DNA of 64,000 bases from Azolla caroliniana (GCA_043228905.1 JBHGNT010000012.1:7626001-7690000); one strand, 5' to 3'. Shown: positions 23,737 to 33,449, numbered from the stretch's first letter. Program-made: numbers and translations. The notes: generated from the sequence alone by a model not told the origin.

Positions 23737-26700
23737 TCAATCTATAAGCAAATCAGGCAGAGCAGGCTCCTCTGGCGCTGATTGTTCTAGACTGTTTTCA
23801 TTCGTGTCATCTCCAAGCTCTCCCGAATCTGATGTATGGTCAAATTGTGCTACATCTTCCAGGTCCACCAGCTCCCCTGCTTCTTCATCAATTGGTTCCA
23901 TTGGTTCTCGTGAAGTCATCTGGAACATCTCTGTCTCGTTGATGTGTTTTGCTCCGACTTCTTGATCCTGATCTGGACAGTCCAAGATTCCTGTGATCCT
24001 CATTTTGATGAAGTTAACTTGAGCAGGGTCCTTCTCCAATGCAACACAGTTTCTAAACATCTTCAATGCACAAGCTGTCGTTGTACCTAATGGTCGCATG
24101 AACACAAACAAGTATATATAAGAAGTAACGTCTTAAACTTGATAGACAAGATTGAAATTAAATATATATATTATACCTGTGCCAGAGAACAAGTCTAGGA
24201 CCCAATCATCTGGATTCAAGAAGAGCTCTATGAGGCGGTTGATCAATCTTTGAGGTTTTTGATAAGGGTTCACCATACTTTTATCCCCTGACACATGTCT
24301 TAATTTTTTGGTTATAGCTGGGCACATGATGTAGTTAACCACGTTACGCTCATTGACATGTGCTCTAGCCTTCTTCTTTGTAATTGAATCATAGTAGCCC
24401 ACACAAAAATGTTTGACCGCACTAACCATTCGATCGCCAGGGCTACGTGTAATATTTGTTTTGATCCTATAGAGAAAGAAAATCAAGTATTAGAGGTGTA
24501 AATGTGTACATATAATAAGAAGTACTATAATGAGTAAAAGCGAACTATAACGCACCAATGCATGTGTTCAGTGGCATGACAACGGGACTTCAAAGTTGTT
24601 GTGACTGACAGTGATTGCCCCATGCTATGAAATATGACTATCCTCCACAAGGGGGCCAATGTCAGTTCTGCGAAATCCTTTACCATTTTCTCGATCTGAG
24701 GGTACTTGAAAGGCACATCATCATATGTTGATCCCGCAATACGGAAACCATATGGTATGTCAGCTATCAACAAAGTGTAGTGCCTTCTCAATAACAGTTC
24801 GAGCATCTGGGATACTTCGCCATTGAAAACACTATAATGAAGCTGTTTGAAAGGATCGGACCTATGCAAAAAACTCTTTACAGTCTCCGAATCCTCGGGC
24901 AGTTCCATTTCCTTCCCTTTGGTCATTCTCTTCTCATATTTCGCACGTTCTAAGTGCGTGATGAAGGCCGCTGGAATACCGTCATTATTGTCGTTGTTCT
25001 TTTTCGATTTTGATGGTTTCTGCAAATGTCATTGTTGTTAGCAGGGAACATTACTTTCTAACATATCAACATTCAAAAGACACATACCCATTCTCTAAAT
25101 ACAATAAAATATTCCTCCAATGCCTTGTAGGAAGAAGTTATCGGGCAGGCTTGTTCAACTTCTTCCCATGTCGGTAAACTCAGTTTTTGCATCATCAACT
25201 CCTGAATCTTCATGTATACCTTGTGACTGCACAATCAATATGAAATTAGAAATAAGATATTCAAAATAATTGAAGACTTTCATGAAAAGGTATACTATAA
25301 ACACTTACTTTTGCAAGTCTGTTACCATCTCGTCCAAACTAAATTCCTTGGCGACCACTCGAGATAGCACCGATATTAACAATCTATCATCTTTGATACC
25401 TTGTAATGATCTCCAAGGTAAAAGTTTCATGTCCTCTGGTAACTCCTCGATTACCAAGTCGCTTTTTCCCTTGGTCTTTGATTTCATCTCAACTTGTGGA
25501 TCAATTCTTCCCTTTTTTTATCTTTGCCCCTTGACTTCTTTCCGCTCCCACATAGAGAATATTTTGTCTTGGAGATCCCACACCTCTCCGGTCCAAAAAG
25601 CTAGTTGAAACCAAGAATCATATTTTCGAAGACCTTCGGATTTCGTACTCTCATCCACTGCAATCCCTACTTCCAATAAACACTGACGTCGCAATCCAGG
25701 CCACAATCTTGGACCAAAACGATTCAAGGCATCGAGGTATTCATGACATCTTTTGCCTATAATCGTTGTCATTGTTATGGTCCCATGCGAGCAGCTTCGC
25801 CTCCTCGTGAGTTAGTCCTGCATATACCTTACATTCGGCGTATTTGAAGAACAGCGTGAGAGGATATTCTTTGACAAGCTGTCGTCGAGCTTCGGCCGAA
25901 TGTGATCCTCCGATTACATAGTATGTGTAATCGTCTGCAGAGCTATACTTGAAATCTGCTACTGTTGGGCATTGTTCTTGATCAACCATTACCAAAAATG
26001 GCACCACAGTAGTGTGAGGATTGATTTTCATTTTGCTTTTTAGGTTTTGCACATGGACAGAGTGCGGCTCCCTAATTTCCAAGGGACGTCTTCCAGTCAC
26101 GGGGTCAATGGGGGGCCTTTGGATAGAAGTAATGGGCAAATGAAATAGCTGGCCCCTGCGCACAAGTTTAGTCTTCACAATATTTTCTCTTATTTTATTT
26201 TGTTATGACGTCAGGACACCAGAAGATAGTTGTCCGCCTGGAGCCACAACATCGACTTGTTGGTCGTCTTCTTCTTCCACGAACTCTAATATTTCTTCTT
26301 CTTCTTCTTCGGGTCGTGGTCGTTTAGTATATTTCTTTTGAACAGGATTTGTCTTCCTAGACTTTTTCGGTGGAGTTTCTGCTTCATCTCTCCTGTCACA
26401 TACGGCCGAAGAGCTACCAACAAGTTATTTTTCGTTTGCAGGTCTTTACGCAAAGCCTTGGGATTGCAAGATTCGGGTACTAAGTTTCCCTCATCAAGTC
26501 GCAATCGCCTGTCGCCAACTGAGCTCGAGACGTCGATTAAAATACATGTAGAATCAATGTCTTCGTACTCTAGCTTGGTTACATGCCCGTAATTAAATGT
26601 TTTTCCAAGCTGAAGTTTCCCTTCCCCGTCCGATTTTGCCGTTATCAATAACAACACCCCATCCTCCTCGACATAAGAGAGACACCATTCAAGTTCGGGG

Positions 26701-27231
26701 TAATCCTTATATTTCACCTCAACCGTTTTCTCCTCTTGCGTACAACCTTTGTTGATTTTGGTAGTAGCCACAGATGACTTGGATCCTCCTTCCCCCGTTG
26801 AGTCAAATAAATTCTTTTTACTCGTGTCCTTCATGAAGGAGCCAGAATCTCGTTTTGTCGGAGATCGAATCTTCAATCTAAATGAAGGAACTTTTTGTCT
26901 GGGTTCACTGAAATTAAAAACGTTGGTGAAAACATAGAAACAACGTACAATTTCATCTAAATCACGCAAATTATCATTTAAATTACGTCAATTTTATGGT
27001 TCCATGCGATAGTTTTTTATCGCAAAAACAACATTTTTTTCAACCAAAATCCGATACACTGCACCGGATTTTGGTTGAAGGTCCTGGCTTTCAGAATTGC
27101 TTTCCAAGTTCGTTGTACAAAATAAAATAAAATTTCTATGTGTTGAGGAAAGGAATCTTTAAGGAATCTTTAGGAATCTTAAAAAATGTAATGAATATTA
27201 CTAACCTGACGATTTTCTTTCCCTTGTTCAT
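23737..27231 (-). pseudogene. ParB-like / beta-class amino-DNA-methyltransferase gene of T1
   Basis: Predicted to methylate adenine-N6 or cytosine-N4 in DNA. Pieces on -: start exon 27231-27206 (MNKGKKIV); 26907-about 26210 (basic, then a Glu/Asp-rich tail reached only by a frame change near 26,400); ParB-like piece about 26190-25745 (REPHSVHVQNLKSKM, VIGGSHSAEARRQL, CKVYAGLTHEEAKLLAWDHN); 25772-25305 (frameshifted relative to ParB, one TAA near 25,518); 25226-25089; 25021-24546; 24465-24177; 24096-23737. The last five pieces join at clean GT-AG sites with matching phase. Catalytic motif IV is IADIPYGF (DPPY type), followed by HMHWIKTN, NPYQKPQRLINRL and motif I DLFSGTGTT, then VALEKD. Order IV before I marks the beta class. 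The acidic C-tail ends LPDLLID. The N-terminal half is damaged; the catalytic half looks intact. Confidence 0.8.
27005..27079. promoter_or_regulatory. Two adjacent perfect hairpins near the T1 divergent promoter
   Basis: First hairpin: TGCGATA (27,005-27,011) pairs with TATCGCA (27,018-27,024). Second: TTCAACCAAAATCCG (27,039-27,053) pairs with CGGATTTTGGTTGAA (27,065-27,079), 15 bp perfect with an 11-nt loop. They lie in intron 1 of the methyltransferase gene, next to a triple AGGAATCTT repeat at about 27,150-27,180. A role as protein-binding sites or in RNA structure is inference. Confidence 0.6.
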
Positions 27232-27528
27232 GGTTCGTGCCGGAGGTAGTGCTGTCCACAATGTGCTTCTGAGTGCTCGAAAATTGGCCTGTGCTCTAAG
27301 CTCAATGGATTCTTTCACGTGATAATGAAAATGAAATTTCTAACCTCCTTATATAGAAGACTTTAGCATTCTTTTTAAAATAAAAAATAATTTTTAATTA
27401 TTTGTTTTTTAGGAAAATTTCGGAAAATAATATAGTTAATCTAAGTGTTCGGGTAGTTATATAGTTAGGCTTTAGCATTCCTTAATTTTCTCAAAAGAAG
27501 GTTTTAGAATACAGTTAGAGTCCCTCAA
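27232..27528. promoter_or_regulatory. T1 bidirectional intergenic region
   Basis: The 297 bp between the two divergent start codons is AT-rich. It has TTATATAG-like boxes near 27,350 and 27,460 and a repeated TTTAGCATTC(T/C)TT near 27,363 and 27,472. A shared promoter for both genes is the simplest reading. Confidence 0.5.
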
Positions 27529-30243
27529 ATGTCTTCTTCTACAAGTAGAACATCTCTTTTTTCTATTGCCCCCTTTTCATTGTCAGATAACTCGTATTTC
27601 TCAATAGAAGAGTACGACCACAAAAAACATTCGCGGCTTAAACAGAAAAGTGTGGCTCCTAGTACTTCGAATTCTCTGTTTTCAATTGATCCTGTTGATG
27701 GCCCTCTTCATGCAAGCTTACAAGCGGACGATTCTTCGTCGCTAGATAACAATAGCATTACTAAACCTCTAGCATTTAAAAGAGTTCCTCGACAAGTTAG
27801 TGAAAAGAGATTTAATTTCTTATGTTCTGATCGTCAACTTCTATGCGACTTGAACAAATCGTGTTGTGCGAATCTCTGTCTATCAACTTATGGAAAGTCA
27901 AGGTTACGTGAAACACGACAAAAATACTTGTCGCTTAATGGGGAAGAGCAAGATACATTTCTTCTTGCGCATATGCAACTTAAATTTGATCACAAAGCAG
28001 GGCCTAATTCAACGCAAGTTGAATATTTCCTTGGACTATATACCAAGTGTTGTCGAGCAGCTTTTAAAATCACTCATAGCATTGGAAATATGCGGCTGCA
28101 ATGAGTTCAAGAGCGACTTGTGAAGGGCTCCTGGGTACAGTTCGATCAAAATGGTTCTGGATGTAAGGGTCAAATTGGGCAACATGCAATTAGGTGGATG
28201 GAGGTATATTTTTCAAAACAGTGCAAAGTTATGCCAACCACAGGAAGACTTCATTTGTCAGATAACTTTACTCGAAGGGAAGTTTACCAATCGTACAAGG
28301 ACGACATGTCTTCCGATGTTGAGCCTTACATACAGTACAGGCATTTTAATCGACTATGGAGGTTACAATTTAATAACGTGGTTATCCCACAAAAGGTGCG
28401 AATGGGAGTCTGCTCAATATGTGCGAGTTTAAAAAGTATGGCCAAGGGTGGAAAATCAGATGTAGAGATCAAGAATTACAAGAACCTGTTAAAAGAACAT
28501 CGTGAAAGTCAGGCATTGGAACGTACTAAGGCTATGCATCACCGACAAAAAGCGTTTCAATCTCCCGAAAAGTATATGTGCATGATTATTGACGGCATGG
28601 ATCAAAAGAAAACTTGTTTGCCGCATTTTCAAAGACTCCCCAAGGATATTGGAGATGAGTGTCTCGTGCAAATGCATCTAGTGGGTTGTTTGACATACTG
28701 TCAAACTATAAGACCGCAAGTGTTCTTAACTTATCCCAATATCCACAACGACCCTAATCTTATTGTCACTGTCATGCACAGGGTATTGCAATCATGATCA
28801 GGTATACTCCCGCCAGTTCTATATGTGCAACTAGACAACACAGCAAGAGAGAATAAGAACTCAACTGTCTTCGGCTATCTAAGCATGCTAGTAGAGAGGG
28901 GCATATTTAAAAAGATAAAGGTTAACTTCTTGTTGGTTGGTCATACCCATGATCACATAGATCAAATGTTCAGTAGGTTCTCAAAGAAACTTGTTCGCTG
29001 TAATGCTTTCACACTTCCCATGCTATCCAAATTGATTAGTGAAGCATATACACCAAAGCCTGAAGTACAACACTTGGAAGAAGTATACGACTTTAAACGT
29101 TTATGCATGGATAGTGACGGGACTAAAGGTAGGGTGCTTGCACCTCTTAATAATATAAGTTTCAACCATGTCTTCCTCATAAAACAAAGATCGGCCCACC
29201 TGAAGATGACGGTGTTGTTTGCGAAACAATACTCATCTAGTGCACAATGGGAGCCCCAAGAAGGTTGTAGGCTCCTTCTTCATATCCCAGATGAACCTCT
29301 ACATGGTGCACAACAAATGCCATATGATGATCGTAAAAATGTAGCACCAAATAGTACTATTGATGAACAAAGGGCATATTGGTTGAGATGTCTAGTAGAG
29401 AAACAAAATAATATTGATCGGACTAAGAAGTATGCCGGTGATGAGGATGTTGAATGGTGGGAGATTTTCTTCACCCATCAACGCACCATTTTAGATAATT
29501 ACATCGCCGGTTGATGGCCAATCCGTATCCCATTCACATGGAACATTGGGATGACATCAACGATATCGCAGACTCATCACCAACAATCGAATAATATGGA
29601 GCTTCATGATTTAGTTCGGCCACTGCAAAGAGATATTTATGTGGGACCAAGAAAGTCACGTACTGTTGAGGCAAGATGGCAAGGTAATTTGCAAGAACTA
29701 CAAGTGGGAATGTTGGTTGCAACATTAGCAGGGGATGATACCTTGGGCCATCCATTTTGGATTGCAAAAATTATTGAATTAGTAAGGGATGAAGAAAGTA
29801 GTCAGACAAAGTCAATAGTAGTCCATTGGTATCAGACAAATTCAACTGATGCATTTACAGGAAAGTATTCTTTAGAGATGGTTAAGGATGTCGGATGTTC
29901 AAGCAGAAAGAGAAGAAGAAAGAATATACCGAGCACGACTACTCTCGCACTAGACCGTGTTGACATACTAGTATATGACTTCTCATTGACAAAATCAGGT
30001 CATCTAAGACAAGCAACTATCAAGATAATAAAGGAGAAAATCCCAAACATGGTGTCAAACGAAATACAGAGAATAACCAGAAGCAATTCTCATAACCACA
30101 AAGATGTTGGGTTGGAATTGGATGAGGATAATGCTTTGATTGCCACTGATGATGAGGATGAGACGTCAGAAGGCTCTTCTAGTCCATCAGACATGTCTGA
30201 ATATATTGGTTTGGTTCAAGCTGGGGATTGTTTTACTACATGA
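27529..30243 (+). pseudogene. T1 transposase-like protein (DUF7869-like), intronless, three in-frame TGA
   Basis: One frame runs 905 codons, broken only by TGA at 28,102, 28,795 and 29,512. A Cys-rich N-terminal region (CDLNKSCCANLC) and CSICASL are followed by three spaced acidic motifs: MIIDGMDQKK, YVQLDNTARENKN and VGHTHDHIDQMFSRFSKK. These look like the DD(D/E) sites of an RNase H-fold nuclease and match, from memory, the uncharacterised DUF7869 group of transposase-like proteins. After the third TGA the C-terminus has VGMLVATLAGDD and HPFWIAKIIELV...VVHWY, a Tudor/PWWP/BAH-like barrel pattern, then DILVYDFSLTKSGHL and an acidic end. Each TGA fits a lost CGA or TGG codon. It would cut and rejoin T1 ends; that role is inferred from position and fold pattern. 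Confidence 0.78.
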
Positions 30244-30495
30244 TCGGAAACTTTGTAAATTTGTTTTGGATGTAAACTCACGAATATGTATAATTGTAAC
30301 TGGTAGACATGTTGTACATTATTTTGTAATTTTGGTGATGTATTTTTGGAGGCATTTTACTTATGACTCAAAGTGGTAGTCATGTTGAAATTCAATATAT
30401 TTTGCCACCTTTTCTTAAAAGCTTTACGCATGCGTCGTGTCTTTTTGAAAACTGCGTGCTTTTGTGCCCTTTTTCGACGTAGTGTTCTCATAATG
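30244..30495. other. T1 right subterminal non-coding region
   Basis: About 250 bp between the transposase stop codon and the right terminal repeat, likely holding the 3' UTR. No further ORF; the G1 gag frame appears to extend into it only by chance read-through. Confidence 0.55.
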
Positions 30496-30528
30496 CGACA
30501 TATTACCTGTTTCAAATGACCCGGTGTT
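30496..30528 (-). repeat. T1 right terminal inverted repeat
   Basis: Ends TGACCCGGTGTT, the exact reverse complement of the left terminus over 33 bp. It is followed by CCAC. Confidence 0.93.
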
Positions 30529-30532
30529 CCAC

Positions 30533-31376
30533 CTCCTTTTGAAAAAAAATGCATGAATTTAGCTTTTAAATCTGCAAAGGTGTTGATGGTAGACGGGTCC
30601 TGCGTCCGGCGCCATCTTGCTGCTGGTCCCTCCAATGTGACGCCAAATTCCGCTATCTTAGAGCGTTCTTCTTCTTCAGGGGTCAATCGCTGGGACACAT
30701 GGTTGGCTTCCCATGTCTGTTCAAAGGCGTGCACATGAGCTTCTGCGTCCGGATCATCTCTATACTTGGAGTACTGGAACGGCATGTCGTTGTCCGGTAT
30801 CAGTGCGCGGGCTGGTAGTGTTGGTGCTCGTTCCGGAATTTTCTCCGGTGTCGGTGGTCTTTCCCGATTTGATTCCGGTGTTGGTTGTTTCTCTTCCTTT
30901 GGTGATGGAGGCCTCTCCTCTTCGACTTCCGGTGTCGGAGGTCGTTCTTCCTCTGCTGGTTCCGGGGGTTCCAGCGTTATCACTTCCGGTTCCGGTCCCG
31001 GTGTCGGTAAGGTATCTGATCCTTCGTCCTCCGGTCCGCCCGGGGTTTCGTTGTTGCTACGGTAGTTCGTGTGCACGCTGTATTCCCCTTCGGAGTCCGA
31101 TTCATATGCTGAAAAGGCCTCTGCTTCGCCTTCTCCGTTTGCCAACGCGTGGAGAAGGGATTCGGTTTCCCAGAGGCTGCTTAGGTTGCTGCTGTCGTCC
31201 GGGTGCGATGTTTGTTGTAACCAGAGGGAGTCCTTCGCTACTCTCCGGATTACGTTGGAAAACGAGCGATCCGCTCTAATTTCATGCGCCGCTTGCTGGA
31301 AAGCCTCGCGTCTCCTTTGCCTTTCGGCAAGGCGTCGAGTTTGATCTGTAACCAGGTCGTGCGTTGATCTAGACAT
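30533..31376 (-). pseudogene. G1 gag, 5' part
   Basis: The start ATG is at 31,376 (MSRSTHDLVTDQTRRLAERQ), about 55 bp after the 5' LTR. A basic N-terminus leads to an acidic, proline-rich spacer with repeated PPTPE/PPSPK units. The capsid begins MPFQYSKYRDDPDAEAHVHA, then TLEGPAARWRRT and FADLKAKFMHFF, the usual plant gypsy gag pattern. It is cut by T1 after a Gly triplet. The codons after the junction (GTPGHLKQV...) belong to T1, not to gag. Confidence 0.9.
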
Positions 31377-31407
31377 CCATCCGTGCCGTCGTTTGCTGCA
31401 AAAACAG

Positions 31408-31424
31408 GAATCGTGGTCGCCAAA
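31408..31424 (-). other. G1 primer-binding-site candidate
   Basis: On the - strand, six bases after the end of the 5' LTR, TGGCGACCACGATTCC starts with TGG as tRNA-primed sites do. I could not assign the tRNA with confidence. Confidence 0.5.
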
Positions 31425-31429
31425 AACTA

Positions 31430-31862
31430 TGTTAACTCTTTGGGCCGGACAATGGCCTAACACAGGGTGTCTACGGGAGACACTTCACCAAAGGGTGTTA
31501 CGGCAACCGGATTAGACTTCAACGCTTAATCCGACTTAATTAAGTTACTTATTAGGATCGTCTTCATAACACGCGTAAGATATAACAATTAAGACAGAAC
31601 AGCAATTAACACAGAGAGATAACAACGCTTAAGCTTTCATTAATTAACCGCTCCCTATTACATTGTATCCGGGCCTTTAAATAGGTTTCCGGTCTGTATT
31701 ACAAAACGGTGCCATCCGCACCTGTTCGGGATCGGTTCGGATCCGGAACGGCATACCGTTTCCGGTCCGTCCGTCCACACTCATAGCTTAATTACAACCA
31801 CATTCCTACTACTTAATTAGCTCTCCGTTTCCCACTCTGAACTCCTTTGCCGGCCGGTAACA
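31430..31862 (-). repeat. G1 5' LTR
   Basis: 433 bp, ends TGTTA/TAACA, about 98% identical by eye to 14,403-14,835. All differences seen are C/T or G/A. The ACAAC duplication follows at 31,863. Confidence 0.95.
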
Positions 31863-31953
31863 ACAACTCCATAGGATGAAAGGGAAATTGATGTGGCAAT
31901 TTTCGCAACTATGTTGTTTGGGGACGTTGTCATGAGAGGAGATAGAGGTATAC

Positions 31954-32070
31954 CATCTAGTTTTGCAACACTTGAGAGGGTTTCCCATGCATTATCACTA
32001 CTCATGATGTAGTGAAGACAACAAGGGTTGTATTATCATCTTGTTTTAATAACAAAACATTGATTTACGA
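31954..32070 (-). repeat. Right arm of the split inverted-repeat element
   Basis: Inverted counterpart of 14,014-14,129. The DNA between the G1 target duplication and this arm (31,868-31,953) is the right remnant of the element's interior. Confidence 0.75.
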
Positions 32071-32240
32071 AAAAAAAGAAAAATAAAAAAAGGGACAAGA
32101 TCAATAGACAACATTTTGTCAATAGAACCAAAACTTGAAATAAACTTTTTCTAAATCAATCTTTTTGGTAGCTATTCCATTAATAAAGTAGTTCGATATA
32201 CAATGAGTGACATTTTTGCCGTATTCAAAATATCCATCGT

Positions 32241-32402
32241 ATACAAAATATAAGACCACATTTACAATATCCGGTTAGATACAAAATATAAGACCACATT
32301 TACAATATCCGCCCAGATACAAAATATAAGACCATATTTACAATATCCGTCGTATACAAAATTTCACAATCTTTGACTACTATACAAAATTTACAATATC
32401 GG
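32241..32402. repeat. 38-bp tandem repeat
   Basis: Units start ATACAAAATATAAGACCA and end ACAATATCCG plus a variable five bases. Three good copies are followed by two shortened, diverged copies. Confidence 0.85.
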
Positions 32403-33449
32403 CCCACCTTGCGCAGCTGGAAATTCCAATACTTACCCTTCATGCCCACCCTGCGACTTGAATCTGAAGGGAATCCACTTCATATTTGGTGACCCACCCA
32501 CATTTATGTGCCCTATCACCAAATATGTATAAGAACACAATGTATAAAATCCACATGAGACATCCATTTGAGGTCACACTTACAAAATCTAAAGATATCC
32601 ATCCTCGTAAGAACTCTTCGACCAACATCTATATAGTCTTCATCACGTAAAAGCCACAACACACAATGGTGGTCTGCATTACGCTAGAAATGGTCCAAAT
32701 TGCGATATCTATAAGACTCCATACAGTGCCAATCGCCTTGTTGTTAGTGGATCGCAGAAGACTCTTGCACTGATCAACTTAGAAACTTTGTGTCACATCT
32801 TTGTCCACAACACCCAATGGCTCTCCACCACGATTAGAATGAAGATGAAATCACGCTCGACTACTTTCCCGAGGATGACTTGCCCCTTCCTTGTTTAATT
32901 GTGTAACTACACCCAAAGTGGGTCGACTATGGTGAAGCATTCTGTCACCTCATGTGGCAACGAGTACTCCATCCACATGGTGAATAATGTCATGGTTGAT
33001 GTGGATGCCATTTCTCCATCTGTGCACATCGTCTCAAGTTCTGACTCACTAACGTCAACGACGAGATCGAGTCGTGCGATGGTCAACCAGTACCTATATA
33101 CAAAGAAACATGCATGCATCATGAATTGAGCCACACTTAATGATCTATAGTAGGATACAAATTGTAATACACAAATCTGTTTGTTCGGTGTTTGGATCCA
33201 CAATCTGACGACCTTGCTGAACTCAATTTTTATCGTGGCCACATTTGGTTCGGCATCATCTGAATTTGATGTTAATGGGACAACAACTGTGTTTGACTTG
33301 ACCTCCTTCCGTCTAACTTGCATTTTCGGTCATCTCCGTCTCGATGGCATGGACACATGGAATGGGTGTTGAGCCTTACCATATAATATTTGGTGTATCA
33401 GTGGTCACACCACCCTCTTCGGTGGATATCCCCGCCTTTTTACATTGTT
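32403..33449. other. Spacer with short unassigned coding-like pieces
   Basis: On - near 33,323-33,200 a short frame reads VVVPLTSNSDDAEPNVATIK and may be a last exon of the neighbouring unrecognised gene. Otherwise no family signature is visible. Confidence 0.35.

Larger units (their letters stand above)
22974..30528. mobile_element. T1: 7.6-kb TIR DNA transposon encoding a transposase-like protein and a ParB-DNA methyltransferase
   Basis: Bounded by 33-bp perfect terminal inverted repeats and flanked by CCAC, it sits inside the gag gene of G1; G1 gag reading resumes on both sides. It has two divergent genes: a spliced ParB-methyltransferase gene on - (27,231-23,737) and an intronless transposase-like gene on + (27,529-30,243). 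About 300 bp separate the two start codons. There is no reverse transcriptase, poly-A tail or LTR. About 760 bp on the left and 285 bp on the right are non-coding subterminal DNA. Both genes carry lesions, so this copy is probably non-autonomous now. Confidence 0.85.
14403..31862 (-). mobile_element. G1: Ty3/gypsy retrotransposon with extra 3' ORF, interrupted by T1
   Basis: The element has 433-bp LTRs and a 5-bp target duplication. Gene order on the - strand is gag, protease, RT, RNase H, integrase, then a large accessory ORF. RT before integrase makes it Ty3/gypsy. It spans 17.5 kb but is about 9.9 kb once the T1 transposon inside gag is removed. The two LTRs differ at about nine positions by eye (about 2%), all transitions, so it is fairly young. 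Yet gag, pol and the accessory ORF all carry in-frame stops, many readable as CAG to TAG or CGA to TGA. Confidence 0.95.

Noticed and set aside
27529-29514. Reading the transposase-like pieces as three separate small genes
   Set aside because: All pieces and the C-terminal part lie in the same frame with only single stop codons between them.
27529-30243. Selenocysteine or TGA-reassignment explanation for the three TGA codons
   Set aside because: Land plants lack the selenocysteine pathway, and the neighbouring genes use TGA and TAG as stops. Point decay is simpler.
22974-30528. Calling T1 a CACTA (En/Spm) element because its ends contain CACCGG
   Set aside because: No TNP2-type transposase, no 3-bp duplication consistent with CACTA, and the transposase motifs belong to a different group.
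14403-31862. Treating the two 433-bp repeats as part of a host segmental duplication
   Set aside because: TG/CA termini, a perfect 5-bp flanking duplication and gypsy coding order between them show they are LTRs of one element.
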